Origin: Ignavibacteriales bacterium
Lineage (GTDB): Bacteria > Bacteroidota > Ignavibacteria > Ignavibacteriales > SURF-24
Direction of reading: 5' to 3'
Assembly: GCA_026390815.1 (NCBI GenBank)
Contig: JAPLFH010000054.1
Coordinates: 81,344-145,343 of the forward strand
DNA length: 64,000 nt
Each line of letters opens with the position of its first letter. Positions within the stretch are counted from its first letter, which is position 1. The notes beneath the pieces were generated by a model. The model was given only the letters and a program-made list of their open reading frames with translations. It searched no databases and was not told the origin of the DNA. Shown here one piece after another: positions 17,991-27,581 of the stretch. Both the position numbers and the translations under genes were made by a program.

Positions 17991-18029
17991 CCCCGGTCAT
18001 CACCGCTTAATGATGAATTGATGCCGGGG
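17991..18029. repeat. Two-part inverted repeat between pnp and dus
   Basis: CCCCGG (17991-17996) pairs with CCGGGG (18024-18029), and inside it TCATCA (17997-18002) pairs with TGATGA (18011-18016), leaving a 7-nt bulge on the 3' side. The GC content is far above the local level. A T-run precedes the stem rather than following it, so it is not a standard terminator for pnp. It may be an mRNA-stability hairpin or dispersed palindrome. Confidence 0.55.
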
Positions 18030-18051
18030 TAAGTCATCTTCGGAAATAAAA

Positions 18052-19122
18052 TTGAATATCGGGAAATTAAACCTGAATAATAGAGCCATCCTGGCACCTA
18101 TGGTAGAGGTAACAGATGCGCCGCTACGACAGATATGCCGCGAATACGGTGCTGGGTTAACATTTACTCAAATGATTAGTGCAAAAGGAATATTTGAAAA
18201 TTCTTTCTACTCCCTAAAAGCTCTTGCTTTTAATCGAAGTGAAAAGCCAATCGCCATTCAACTAATTGCAAACGAACCAGACTATTTAAAGAGAGCCATT
18301 AAAGAAGTAAAATCACTTCAACCGGATTTAATTGATTTAAATTGCGGATGTTCTGTTCCTCAGGTTTGCAAATTTGGTTTGGGGGCAGCAATTCTTGATG
18401 ATCCAATCCTTCTTGCAAAACTTGTTAAATCCATGGTGGAGTCAGCCGGTGATATTCCGGTTTCCATAAAGATAAGATTGGGGCGGGATAAAAATAATAT
18501 TACTGTTATGCGTAATGCAAAAATAATTGAAGAGAATGGGGCTTCTCTTATGAACATTCATGCAAGAACAAGAAATCAATCTTATTTAGAATTGCCTGAT
18601 TGGAGCTGGATAAAAAGAGTAAAAGAAGAAGTTAATATTCCGGTTATGGGGAATGGTAATCTGTTTGAGCCAGAAGACTGCATAAATTTAATAAATGAAA
18701 CCGGTTGCGATTTCGTTTTTATTGCAAGAGGCGCTTTAGGCAATCCTTTCATTTTTAAAAGATTTAACGCACTGTTAGAAACAGGTGTAGATCCCGGTCC
18801 ACCAACTGTGGATGAAGTTGGCACGGTTGCATTAAGACATTTGAAATTAAATATAAAAGATTCCGGCGAAGAGCTTGGGATTAAAAAAGCACGGAAAAAT
18901 TTGATTTGGTATTTTAGATTCTACAATGGCATTACTCATTTAATCAATACAATTTTTACAATTGATAATGCTGCATCTGTAGAACAATTTATTCTTGATC
19001 ATATTGAGAAGATCAGGAACAATAATTATCCTGAAGAGAATTTCGATAAAATAACAAAGAGTTTCAATGAACGAGTTCTCTTTTGGTTAAATAACAATCA
19101 GCCCGTGGAAACAGTAAATTAA
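18052..19122 (+). CDS. dus: tRNA-dihydrouridine synthase
   Basis: A 356-residue flavoenzyme of the Dus family reducing uridine to dihydrouridine in tRNA. Signature segments are the FMN-binding start ILAPMVEVTDAPLRQICREYGAG, the catalytic-cysteine region DLNCGCSVPQVCKFGLGAAIL, the phosphate-binding NGNLFEPEDCINLIN and FIARGALGNPF. The start is a TTG at 18052; no in-frame ATG lies before the conserved N-terminus. The canonical active site reads N-x-GCP, and here it is NCGCSV, so the Pro is replaced. The subclass (DusA, B or C) is not decided. Confidence 0.92.
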   Translation: MNIGKLNLNNRAILAPMVEVTDAPLRQICREYGAGLTFTQMISAKGIFENSFYSLKALAFNRSEKPIAIQLIANEPDYLKRAIKEVKSLQPDLIDLNCGCSVPQVCKFGLGAAILDDPILLAKLVKSMVESAGDIPVSIKIRLGRDKNNITVMRNAKIIEENGASLMNIHARTRNQSYLELPDWSWIKRVKEEVNIPVMGNGNLFEPEDCINLINETGCDFVFIARGALGNPFIFKRFNALLETGVDPGPPTVDEVGTVALRHLKLNIKDSGEELGIKKARKNLIWYFRFYNGITHLINTIFTIDNAASVEQFILDHIEKIRNNNYPEENFDKITKSFNERVLFWLNNNQPVETVN

Positions 19123-19148
19123 TCGTTCATTTAAAGAGTGTTACTTTT

Positions 19149-20735
19149 ATGGTAAAAGAAATTATTATAAATTCATCTACTTCGCAAACTCGCGTAGCTA
19201 TTATCGAGGATAATTACTTAGTAGATTTTTTTGTTGACCATCCAGAAAAACGAAGGATGGTTGGCGATATTTATTTGGGCAAAGTGGCAAGAGTTCTACC
19301 AGGTATTAAAGCTGCTTTTATAGATATTGGTATGAAGCACGACGCCTTTCTTCACTTTTCGGATATTGGAGATAGGCTTGAAGGTTTGCAAAGTATTTTG
19401 GATGAGGATTCTGACATAGATGAAGATGATGACGAGCCATTTAACGGGCAAGCTCCAGCTAAAATAAGCCAGCCACAGGTTGATGAATATGCCAGAAGAG
19501 AGATTCCAATTCCAAAGCTTCACAAAGGGCAGGAAATTCTTATTCAGATTACAAAAGAACCAGTTGGAAATAAAGGAGTTCGGGTTACATCTTCAATTTC
19601 ATTACCCGGAAGATTTTGCGTTCTTCTTCCATTTGATAATAAAATTGGTATCTCAAAAAAAATCTCAGACTTTAAAGAACGGCGTAGATTAAAATATATT
19701 GCAAGGGGAATAATCCCAGAGAACTGTGGATTGATTATTAGAACAGCAGCTAAAGAACAAACTGAAGAAGCTCTTTCTGAAGATTTAAAATACCTCTGGA
19801 AAACCTGGGAAGATCTGCAAGCTTCTGTTAAAACAGAAAAACCACCATCGTTGGTTTACCAGGATTTAAGCACTACTTCAAGTGTAATCAGAGATCTGTT
19901 TACCCCGGATGTTTCTAAGATATTCATCGATTCTAAAAAATTATACAAGCAGATTAAAAGTTATATCCATTTACTTCAGCCCTCACTTGAAGACAAAATA
20001 GAATTGTTTAGAGAACAATCATCTATTTTTGAATCTTTTAAGATTGAAGAGCAGATAAAAATGTTGATGGGACGCCGGGTTCCGCTTCCTGCGGGCGGAT
20101 ATATTATTATTGATCATACAGAAGCAATGGTTGTTGTTGATGTGAACAGTGGACGATATGCTGCAAAGAAAGAACAAGAATTGAATTCACTTAGAACTGA
20201 TTTGGAAGCAGCCCGCGAAATTGCCCGGCAGCTTAGGTTAAGAGATATTGGTGGATTAATTGTAGTGGATTTTATTGATCTTGATGATGATAAAAATCGT
20301 AAGAAAATTTATGATGAACTTAAAAAAGAATTTAGAAAGGATAGAGCGAGAGTTTCTGTTTTACCAATGACTGAATTTGGTTTAGTTCAGATTACCAGGC
20401 AGCGCATCCGGGAGAACATTCTTCATATTATGAATGAGGTTTGCCCATTTTGTGCCGGGACCGGATTATTGACAAAAAAATCAAATCTTATTCACGAAAT
20501 TGAAGAATGGTTGAAGCGATTTAAAAGAAGTTCAAGTGAAAAACTTCTTATTCTAAATGTTCATCCTTCTTTAGGTAAAATATTAAAACAAGGGAAAATT
20601 AAAACAATTACAAAATTACAATTCAAATTTTTTATTAAAATAAAATTAAATGAAATGGATTCCATAAATCCCGCTACATTCCAATTTGTTTCTGTAAAAA
20701 CGCAGAAGGATTTAACGGCGGAATATATTTCGTAA
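19149..20735 (+). CDS. rng: Ribonuclease G/E family endoribonuclease
   Basis: A 528-residue Rne/Rng enzyme that cleaves single-stranded RNA in rRNA maturation and mRNA decay. An S1 domain at about 36-150 is interrupted by an acidic insertion (DEDSDIDEDDDEPF, residues 85-98). The catalytic Mg-binding aspartates are D331 (MVVVDVNSGRY) and D374 (GGLIVVDFIDLDDDKNR). The zinc-link cysteines C432 and C435 are in CPFCAGTG. It lacks the long C-terminal degradosome scaffold of E. coli RNase E. Its placement near pnp and dus fits an RNA-processing neighbourhood. Confidence 0.95.
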   Translation: MVKEIIINSSTSQTRVAIIEDNYLVDFFVDHPEKRRMVGDIYLGKVARVLPGIKAAFIDIGMKHDAFLHFSDIGDRLEGLQSILDEDSDIDEDDDEPFNGQAPAKISQPQVDEYARREIPIPKLHKGQEILIQITKEPVGNKGVRVTSSISLPGRFCVLLPFDNKIGISKKISDFKERRRLKYIARGIIPENCGLIIRTAAKEQTEEALSEDLKYLWKTWEDLQASVKTEKPPSLVYQDLSTTSSVIRDLFTPDVSKIFIDSKKLYKQIKSYIHLLQPSLEDKIELFREQSSIFESFKIEEQIKMLMGRRVPLPAGGYIIIDHTEAMVVVDVNSGRYAAKKEQELNSLRTDLEAAREIARQLRLRDIGGLIVVDFIDLDDDKNRKKIYDELKKEFRKDRARVSVLPMTEFGLVQITRQRIRENILHIMNEVCPFCAGTGLLTKKSNLIHEIEEWLKRFKRSSSEKLLILNVHPSLGKILKQGKIKTITKLQFKFFIKIKLNEMDSINPATFQFVSVKTQKDLTAEYIS

Positions 20736-20756
20736 AATTTTCATTCTGTGGATTTA

Positions 20757-20778
20757 GTTCCGGCATAATAGCCGGAAC
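20757..20778. terminator. Hairpin downstream of rng
   Basis: GTTCCGGC (20757-20764) and GCCGGAAC (20771-20778) form a perfect 8-bp GC-rich stem with a 6-nt loop, 21 nt after the stop. No T-run follows, so it is a probable but atypical transcript end or stability element. Confidence 0.55.
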
Positions 20779-20893
20779 CATTCTAAAATTAGGATTCAAC
20801 AACTTCTTTTGTCACCAAAATATCTTTTCGTAAATTTGGAATGGGTTTGTATTATCATAATATTATTTTTAGCCAACATAGAAAGAGAGAATT

Positions 20894-21541
20894 ATGAAAT
20901 TTTTTATCGATACCGCAAATATTGCTGAAATTAAAGAAGCAGCTTCTTTAGGAATTCTTGATGGTGTAACTACTAATCCATCTCTTGTTGCAAAAGAAGG
21001 GAAAGAATTCCGAGCCTTACTTAAGGAAATTCTTGAAATTGTTGACGGACCTATCAGCGCAGAAGTTATTTCAACAGATTATAATGGAATTCTAAAGGAA
21101 GCGCACGATCTGGCTTCCATGCATAAAAACATTGTTGTTAAAGTACCTTTAATTAAGGAAGGACTGAAAGCTGTAAAAACTTTATCCGATGAAGGGATAA
21201 ATACAAATGTAACTTTGTGCTTCTCACCATCTCAGGCGTTATTAGCTGCAAAAGCTGGTGCAACTTACATTAGTCCATTTATTGGTAGATTAGATGATAT
21301 AAGCATGAATGGAATGGATTTAATTCAACAAATAGTTCAGATTTACAGAAATTATGATTATAAAACAGAAGTTTTGGTTGCAAGCATTCGCCATCCAATG
21401 CATCTTGTTGAGGCTGCCTTAATTGGTGCCGATGTAGCTACAATGCCCTTTAGTGTTATAAATAAATTATTCAATCATCCTTTAACGGATCTTGGTTTAC
21501 AAAGTTTTCTAAATGATTGGAAAAAACTACAACAAAAATAG
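20894..21541 (+). CDS. fsa: Transaldolase-like fructose-6-phosphate aldolase
   Basis: A 215-residue class I aldolase of the small transaldolase (TalC/FSA) subfamily. The segments [34 protein letters not shown] and [14 protein letters not shown] (Schiff-base Lys at about residue 83) are diagnostic. [31 protein letters not shown] and [11 protein letters not shown] follow. The length suits FSA/TalC proteins. In organisms without a large transaldolase this subfamily often supplies transaldolase activity in the pentose phosphate pathway; which activity dominates cannot be read from the sequence. gcvT follows after 7 nt. Confidence 0.93.
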   Translation: MKFFIDTANIAEIKEAASLGILDGVTTNPSLVAKEGKEFRALLKEILEIVDGPISAEVISTDYNGILKEAHDLASMHKNIVVKVPLIKEGLKAVKTLSDEGINTNVTLCFSPSQALLAAKAGATYISPFIGRLDDISMNGMDLIQQIVQIYRNYDYKTEVLVASIRHPMHLVEAALIGADVATMPFSVINKLFNHPLTDLGLQSFLNDWKKLQQK

Positions 21542-21548
21542 ATTGGTT

Positions 21549-22631
21549 ATGAAAAAAACTACTCTTTATTCAGTACACGAAAAATTAGGCGCCAAGTTAA
21601 TTGAATTTGCCGGTTATATGATGCCGGTTCAATATTCATCGATAATTGCAGAGCATAAAGCTATTCGCAATTCAGTTGGTGTTTTCGATGTTTCGCACAT
21701 GGGCGAAATTTTTATCAAAGGTAAAAAAGCGCTCGACTTTGTTCAGCACATTACAATCAATGATGCTTCAAAGCTAACAAATGGAAGAGTTCAATACTCG
21801 GCTATGTGTTATCCTGATGGTGGAATTGTAGATGATCTTCTTGTTTATAAGCTAAACGATGAAGAATTTATGCTTGTTGTTAACGCTTCAAATAAACAAA
21901 AAGATTATAACTGGATGATTGAGAATAATAAATTTGGTGTTGAGATTCTTGATCTATCAGATGATTATACGCTGCTCGCGGTTCAGGGACCAAAATCCGG
22001 TGATGTTCTTCAGAAAATATGCAATCGAACATTGAATTTGGAATACTATCATTTCTTCGAAGCAAAATGTGCAAAAGTTAATATGATTGTTTCCCGAACT
22101 GGTTATACTGGTGAGCTTGGATATGAATTATATTTTAAAGGTGATGAAAAAGTGGCTGAAAATGTTTGGATGCATATCTTTGAAGCTGGCAGGGAATTCA
22201 ATATTCAACCTATTGGATTAGGTGCAAGAGATTCCCTAAGACTTGAGATGGGTTTTTGTCTTTATGGAAACGATATTGATCAAACTACTAATCCTTTGGA
22301 AGCCGGACTCGGTTGGATAACTAAATTGAATAAAGAAAATTTTATTGCTAAAGATGCAATATTAAAAGTAAAAGCTGATGGTCTGAAAAGAAAGTTGGTT
22401 CCAATTATATCGGAAGAAAAATCTTTTCCACGCCACGGTTATGATTTAACTTTAGATGGTGATAAGGTTGGAACAATAACAAGCGGAACTGTAAGTCCTG
22501 TTTTGGAAAAAGCAATCGCACTTGGTTATGTCGATTCAAAATTTGTAAAAGATGATGCTCAAATTAATTTTTTAATCCGCGGTAAAGAAGTTCCGGCACG
22601 AATAACTAAATTACCGTTTGTAAAAAAGTAA
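21549..22631 (+). CDS. gcvT: Glycine cleavage system T protein (aminomethyltransferase)
   Basis: About 360 residues. GcvT moves the aminomethyl carbon from the H-protein lipoamide to tetrahydrofolate. Family features are GAKLIEFAGYMMPVQYSSI, VGVFDVSHMGEI, YSAMCYPDGGIVDDLLVYK, TGYTGELGYELYF, GLGARDSLRLEMGFCLYGND and GTVSPVLEKAIALGYV. The ATG at 21549 is chosen because 12 upstream in-frame residues overlap fsa and are not conserved. No gcvH or gcvP lies nearby, so the rest of the system must be elsewhere. Confidence 0.95.
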   Translation: MKKTTLYSVHEKLGAKLIEFAGYMMPVQYSSIIAEHKAIRNSVGVFDVSHMGEIFIKGKKALDFVQHITINDASKLTNGRVQYSAMCYPDGGIVDDLLVYKLNDEEFMLVVNASNKQKDYNWMIENNKFGVEILDLSDDYTLLAVQGPKSGDVLQKICNRTLNLEYYHFFEAKCAKVNMIVSRTGYTGELGYELYFKGDEKVAENVWMHIFEAGREFNIQPIGLGARDSLRLEMGFCLYGNDIDQTTNPLEAGLGWITKLNKENFIAKDAILKVKADGLKRKLVPIISEEKSFPRHGYDLTLDGDKVGTITSGTVSPVLEKAIALGYVDSKFVKDDAQINFLIRGKEVPARITKLPFVKK

Positions 22632-22653
22632 TATTTGGAAAGCTATTTAAAAA

Positions 22654-23397
22654 ATGAAGATTAATATAAATTTTTCCCCTTCGCTTGTAGAAGAACTGTA
22701 CTTTGCCGGTAAGAATACTGTTGTTATTGATGTTCTTAGGGCTACCACTACAATTGTAGAAGCGTTAAAAAATGGCGCTAAAGAAGTGATTCCTGTAAGT
22801 ACTTTTGAGTTTGCTCAAAAAGCTTCTGGTAGTTTTTTTGGCGGGCAAACTCTTCTTGGTGGTGAAAGAAACACAAAAAAGATTGAGGGATTTAACTTAG
22901 GCAATTCACCATTGGAATATACCAAAGATGTAGTTAATGGAAAATCGATTATTCTTTTTACAACTAATGGTTCCAAATCAATTGTAAAAGCTAAGTTTTC
23001 AAAAAATCTTTTCATTTGTTCGTTTATTAATCTTCATACAGTTGCAAAACATACAGCTCAATTAGGTAATGATCTGGAAATTCTTTGCGCTGGAAGAAAC
23101 GGTGGATTTAGTATTGAAGATTCAGTTTGTGCAGGCAAACTTGTTGCAGAAATTTTAACTCACAATAGCGAAGCTGTTCTGACAGATTCGGCTAAAGCGG
23201 GTTTAGTTTTATCCAAATCGTATGGCAAAAGTCTATTGAAAATTTTGAAAGAAAGTGAGCATGGTAAAATTTTAGTTGCAAATGGGTTTATGGATGATGT
23301 AAAATATTGTGCGCAGGTAGGTATTATTGATTTACTTCCGGTTTACAGCGAGGGAACAATTAAAATTCCAGCTAGTTTATCTAATGGAAACGTTTAA
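22654..23397 (+). CDS. ComB-like 2-phosphosulfolactate phosphatase family protein
   Basis: A 247-residue member of the ComB family, Mg-dependent phosphatases first described in coenzyme M synthesis, where they remove phosphate from 2-phosphosulfolactate. Matching segments are TVVIDVLRATTTIVEALKNGA, LLGGERNTKKIEGFNLGNSP, SIILFTTNGSKSI, and ILCAGRNGGFSIEDSVCAGKLV. The length is normal. A coenzyme M pathway is not expected here, so the role may be in sulfolactate or another phospho-acid metabolism. It lies in a run with gcvT and ftsK, which gives no functional clue. Confidence 0.88.
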   Translation: MKININFSPSLVEELYFAGKNTVVIDVLRATTTIVEALKNGAKEVIPVSTFEFAQKASGSFFGGQTLLGGERNTKKIEGFNLGNSPLEYTKDVVNGKSIILFTTNGSKSIVKAKFSKNLFICSFINLHTVAKHTAQLGNDLEILCAGRNGGFSIEDSVCAGKLVAEILTHNSEAVLTDSAKAGLVLSKSYGKSLLKILKESEHGKILVANGFMDDVKYCAQVGIIDLLPVYSEGTIKIPASLSNGNV

Positions 23398-23415
23398 GTA
23401 AAAGTTAGTTAAAAA

Positions 23416-25866
23416 ATGGCTCTTAAAAAAAAAATAAATAACTTAACTAACACAGAAAAATATTTTGTTGTTTCGGTAGAAAAAAAGAAAAAAATCCTTG
23501 GGATTTTTCTGCTGGTAATTTCACTGTTGTTATTTTTAAGTATAATTTCATACTCTTCAAAAGATCAAGCTAATCCTCCTTTGCAGCTTAAAGATTTTGT
23601 CCGGGTTTTCTCTCCAGATCCTTCATTTGCAAAACAGATTGATGAAACACAAAACTGGCTTTCGGTCTTTGGTGCATACATCTCTAACTTTTTTGTTAAT
23701 GCTACTTTAGGATTTAGCTCGATTGTTTTTCCAATTATTATTTTTATCTGGAGTTTTGAAATTTTACGGAAAAACAAGAACACCAAATTCGCTTTAAGTT
23801 TATCCAACTTCTTAATTATTGCTGCTATTCTTATTGCTACTTTATTTGGTGTCCTACGGTTTAAATTAAATGTTTTTAGCAGTTTGAATGAACTATCCGG
23901 TAATGCTGGTGGTTTTCTTGGATTAACATTAAGTCGGTTGCTTGGTGGTTTAGGCAGTTTGATTCTACTATCAACATTAATACTTATTACTTTAATTATT
24001 GCAATTGATTTGAAACTTAGCAGGTTACTTGAGTTTTTTAAGAGCTTGTTTGAAAAAGATGAAACAAAATTATCAGCGGAAGAGCGCCAGTCAAAATCAG
24101 AAAAAAATCTTTCCAAAATAAAGGAGTTGAAAGAAGATAAACCTAAACGAACACGATTAATGAAGTTTAAAAATGATGAAGCTGAAGCTGCTGAACAGGG
24201 CGAGGAAACCAAGATTCGAATAGTCCGTTCTGAAGAACCGAAAACTGTTGAAGAAAAAGTTGAAGAGAAAGATGTTAAATCTGAACAGAAAAAGGAAGAC
24301 AAGAAAAAAACTGACACTCAATCAATCCAGGAAATTGATAAAGACATAGAAGCCAGGCTTCCTAATCAATGGGATGAAATTATAAATTACAAAAAACCAC
24401 CAATTACATTACTCGATCCTGCGCCGGAAGAAAATTATAAAGTTGCAGAAGAAGAATTAAAAAAGAATGCTGAACTGTTAAAAGAAAAATTATCTTTGTT
24501 CGATATTAAAATTGAGGATATTACGGTTACACCGGGACCAGTAGTTACACTTTATGAAATTGTTCCTGAACCCGGCGTTAAGATAAGCAGGATTGTTAGT
24601 CTGGAGCACGATATTGCTCTTGCGCTTGCCGCAAGAGGAATAAGAATAATTGCTCCAATTCCTGGAAAAAGTGCAATTGGTGTAGAAATACCAAATGCTG
24701 AAGCAGCTTTGGTTAATGCCCGTTCGGTACTTTCAAAATCAGGCGAGATAAAAGATGAACTTCCACTTGCCATTGGAAAAACAATAGTAGGTGATGTTCT
24801 TATAACCGACCTTGCAAAAATGCCGCACCTGCTTATTGCCGGTTCAACTGGTTCCGGAAAAAGTGTTGGAATAAATATGATTATCTGCAGCTTGCTTTTT
24901 TCCAAGGATCCATCAGATGTAAAGTTTGTTATTATCGATCCAAAAAAGATTGAGCTTTCTTTCTACCAGAAATTAAACAAACATTTTCTTGCTGTTTCAC
25001 CTGATCTGGATGAAGAGATAATTACGACTCCACAAAATTCTGTTCTGGTACTTAAATCAGTTGAATATGAAATGGAAAAAAGGTACAACCGCCTTGCTAA
25101 AGCAGGAGTTAGAAATATTGTAGATTATAATCAGAAAGTTGCTGATCCTAAAAGACGACCAAAAGATACCGATGAAGTGCAGCATTATAAAATGCCATAT
25201 ATAATTGTAATAATTGATGAGCTGGCTGATTTGATGATAACAGCAAGCAAGGAAGTGGAAGAGCCAATTGCGCGCCTTGCTCAATTAGCACGTGCAGTTG
25301 GAATTCATTTGGTGCTTGCAACTCAGCGTCCATCTGTAAATGTTATTACCGGTGTTATTAAAGCCAATTTTTCTGCAAGGATGGCTTACCAGGTTGCAAC
25401 AAAAGTTGATTCGAGAACTATCCTGGATATGAACGGTGCCGAACAATTGCTTGGAAGAGGAGATATGTTGTTCCTTCCATCAGGAACACCTAAACCGATT
25501 CGTGTTCAGAATGCTTTTATTTCTACAGAAGAAGTTGAAAGAATAACAAACCATATTTATTCGCAGCCAGGATATTCTAAAAGATATTTCCTTCCGTCGC
25601 TTTATGAAAAGAAGAAAGAATCAGAAGGTGGATTTCTTGCCGACCGTGATCCGATGTTTGATGACGCAGCTAAAGTAATTGTTAGACATCAGCAGGGTTC
25701 TGTTTCGCTTTTACAAAGACGTCTTAAACTTGGCTATTCCAGGGCAGCAAGAATTGTTGATCAGCTTGAAGAAGCTGGAATTGTGGGTCCTGCCGATGGA
25801 AGCAAGGTGCGTTCAGTTTTGGTAGATGATGAGCAACAATTGGAAACAATATTACGCAGTCTTTAG
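23416..25866 (+). CDS. ftsK: DNA translocase FtsK/SpoIIIE
   Basis: An 816-residue septal DNA pump that clears and sorts chromosome termini during division. Hydrophobic segments at about 28-47, 88-115, 122-145 and 160-195 anchor it in the membrane. A Lys/Glu-rich linker spans about 205-310. The motor domain has Walker A AGSTGSGKSVGIN near residue 475, Walker B VIIDELADLM, and QLARAVGIHLVLATQRPSV. The C-terminal winged helix that reads KOPS-like sites is present (LLQRRLKLGYSRAARIVDQLEEAGIVG). A complete protein. Confidence 0.97.
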   Translation: MALKKKINNLTNTEKYFVVSVEKKKKILGIFLLVISLLLFLSIISYSSKDQANPPLQLKDFVRVFSPDPSFAKQIDETQNWLSVFGAYISNFFVNATLGFSSIVFPIIIFIWSFEILRKNKNTKFALSLSNFLIIAAILIATLFGVLRFKLNVFSSLNELSGNAGGFLGLTLSRLLGGLGSLILLSTLILITLIIAIDLKLSRLLEFFKSLFEKDETKLSAEERQSKSEKNLSKIKELKEDKPKRTRLMKFKNDEAEAAEQGEETKIRIVRSEEPKTVEEKVEEKDVKSEQKKEDKKKTDTQSIQEIDKDIEARLPNQWDEIINYKKPPITLLDPAPEENYKVAEEELKKNAELLKEKLSLFDIKIEDITVTPGPVVTLYEIVPEPGVKISRIVSLEHDIALALAARGIRIIAPIPGKSAIGVEIPNAEAALVNARSVLSKSGEIKDELPLAIGKTIVGDVLITDLAKMPHLLIAGSTGSGKSVGINMIICSLLFSKDPSDVKFVIIDPKKIELSFYQKLNKHFLAVSPDLDEEIITTPQNSVLVLKSVEYEMEKRYNRLAKAGVRNIVDYNQKVADPKRRPKDTDEVQHYKMPYIIVIIDELADLMITASKEVEEPIARLAQLARAVGIHLVLATQRPSVNVITGVIKANFSARMAYQVATKVDSRTILDMNGAEQLLGRGDMLFLPSGTPKPIRVQNAFISTEEVERITNHIYSQPGYSKRYFLPSLYEKKKESEGGFLADRDPMFDDAAKVIVRHQQGSVSLLQRRLKLGYSRAARIVDQLEEAGIVGPADGSKVRSVLVDDEQQLETILRSL

Positions 25867-25894
25867 TATAACATTCAACTTTTGGATGATTGAA

Positions 25895-26521
25895 ATGAAA
25901 AATATCTTTAAATTAATTTTAATACTGATGATGCCAGCAGTTTTGCTTTGTCAGAATGGAAATCAGGTATTAAAAAACCTTCAAACTAAGTTTGAATCTA
26001 TCACCAATTTCAGCTCTGAGTTTTCACAATCCAGCAGATTTGCTGATAGTAAAAAACCAATTACTTACTTGGGAAAATTCTTTTTTGAAAAGGAAAATAA
26101 ATACAGAATTGAACTGAAGAATTCTGAAATAATTTCTGATGGTAAAACCATTTGGAATTATAACAAAGCTGCAAAAAAAGTAATACTTGGCAACGCTGAA
26201 GATAATTCTTCTTCATTTTCTTTAAAAAATATTGTTTATGAATATCCCTCCCAGAGTAATGTAGAATATGTTGGCAAAGAAACAATGGATGGAAAATCCT
26301 GCGAAGTTATCCGTTTAACTCCCAAAGAAAGGAAGAAAAGTTTTGAAGCAATAAAAATTTGGGTGGATGATTCCAATCTTATTAAAAAAGTTGAAATAAG
26401 TGATAATAATGGAGCGACCTTAGAATTTGAACTTTCCAATATAAAATTGAACCAAAAAATTTCTAACGACAAATTCAATTTCAGCCCAACAAAAGGAATA
26501 GAAGTTATTGACCTCAGATAA
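25895..26521 (+). CDS. lolA: LolA-like outer-membrane lipoprotein carrier
   Basis: About 208 residues with signal peptide MKNIFKLILILMMPAVLLCQ. The mature part has the LolA/LolB half-barrel pattern: LKNLQTKFESITNFSSEFSQ, then KPITYLGKFFFEKENKYRIEL and SDGKTIWNYNKAAKKV. The ending KIWVDDSNLIKKVEISDNNGATLEFELSNIKLN follows. It is expected to chaperone lipoproteins across the periplasm. The ATG at 25895 is preferred; the frame extends upstream into ftsK but that part has no signal character. It overlaps the next gene by 14 nt. Confidence 0.87.
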   Translation: MKNIFKLILILMMPAVLLCQNGNQVLKNLQTKFESITNFSSEFSQSSRFADSKKPITYLGKFFFEKENKYRIELKNSEIISDGKTIWNYNKAAKKVILGNAEDNSSSFSLKNIVYEYPSQSNVEYVGKETMDGKSCEVIRLTPKERKKSFEAIKIWVDDSNLIKKVEISDNNGATLEFELSNIKLNQKISNDKFNFSPTKGIEVIDLR

Positions 26522-27581
26522 CAAGACAAGTTTTACAATTAAGCAAACCACCGGGGTTATTATTTCTCTCCTGCTTACCGCAATTTTTTTGTACATTGCT
26601 TTTCATGGTGTAAATTTCAGTCGTATCATTAATCTAATTTCTCAATCTTCTATTTTCTGGATAATAGTTTTAATTCTTTCGTTATTGCTCTCCCATTTCT
26701 TAAGGGCAGTCCGTTGGAAAATCATTATTGGTTCAGTCAAACCAAATGCATCTTTATTAAATTTATTTGGAGCATTAATGGTTGGGTATGGTGTTAACTG
26801 TGCTATACCACGCCTTGGTGAAGTTTCCCGTGCGGTTGTTTTAGGTAGATGGGAAAAATTGTCCAGATCTTCTTTGTTCGGAACGGTAATAGTGGAAAGA
26901 GTAATTGATATTTTGGCTTTTGCTGCAACAGTTGTAATTAGTGCTTTTATCTGGACTGGAAATCTATATGCAAATTTCCCCTGGTTAAAAACTTCAATAT
27001 ATATTGTTACAGTTTTGATGGTTGCAATTATTTTATTCCTCTTCCTATTGATTGAAATGAAAGAGAAATTGTCTAAGGTAATTGTTAGAATTATTGGGAA
27101 AGTTTCCGAAAAATTCGCTAACAAAATTGCTTACATTTTCGAAATGCTATTGATGGGATTTGGAAGTTTAAAGGGAATTAGGAATTATTTCCTTACCGTG
27201 TTGATTACTGTAATTATTCTTTTAATTTACGCGCTTAATTCATACATCGGATTTCTGATTGTTGGGATGGAAAATATTACTTCCGTAAACTACGGTATGG
27301 CTTGGATGGTTATGAGTATTAGTTCAATAGGAGTTATTATTCCCACACCTGGGGGTACCGGTTCCTACCACACACTTGCCAAATCGGTACTGGTATTATT
27401 GTTTGGTTTTGGAGAAGAAATAAGTCTTGCATATGCCATTGTTACACATATTGTATCATATTTGCTTTTTGTTGTTACTGCACTTGTTTTTTTCTTTTGG
27501 CTGGATAAAAAATATGCTAAACGTAATGGAAGAAGAGAAAAATTTTCTGATATTATTAAAACACAAATGGATGAAGAATGA
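26508..27581 (+). CDS. Flippase-like integral membrane protein (LPG synthase TM-type, UPF0104)
   Basis: A 357-residue polytopic membrane protein of the lysylphosphatidylglycerol-synthase transmembrane (UPF0104/AglD-like) family. The conserved region is RAVRWKIIIGSVKPNASLLNLFGALMVGYGVNCAIPRLGEVSRAVVLGR, here given in parts: SLLNLFGALMVGYG, then PRLGEVSRA. VERVIDILAF and PTPGGTGSYHTLAKSVL follow. Without the soluble synthase domain such proteins are thought to move lipids across the membrane. The start is a TTG at 26508 inside lolA; the next gene starts in an ATGA overlap. Confidence 0.87.
   Translation: MTSDNKTSFTIKQTTGVIISLLLTAIFLYIAFHGVNFSRIINLISQSSIFWIIVLILSLLLSHFLRAVRWKIIIGSVKPNASLLNLFGALMVGYGVNCAIPRLGEVSRAVVLGRWEKLSRSSLFGTVIVERVIDILAFAATVVISAFIWTGNLYANFPWLKTSIYIVTVLMVAIILFLFLLIEMKEKLSKVIVRIIGKVSEKFANKIAYIFEMLLMGFGSLKGIRNYFLTVLITVIILLIYALNSYIGFLIVGMENITSVNYGMAWMVMSISSIGVIIPTPGGTGSYHTLAKSVLVLLFGFGEEISLAYAIVTHIVSYLLFVVTALVFFFWLDKKYAKRNGRREKFSDIIKTQMDEE

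Noticed and set aside
23565..24317. 250-codon antisense frame inside ftsK
   Set aside because: Serine/leucine-rich shadow of the real plus-strand gene, with no independent coding signal.
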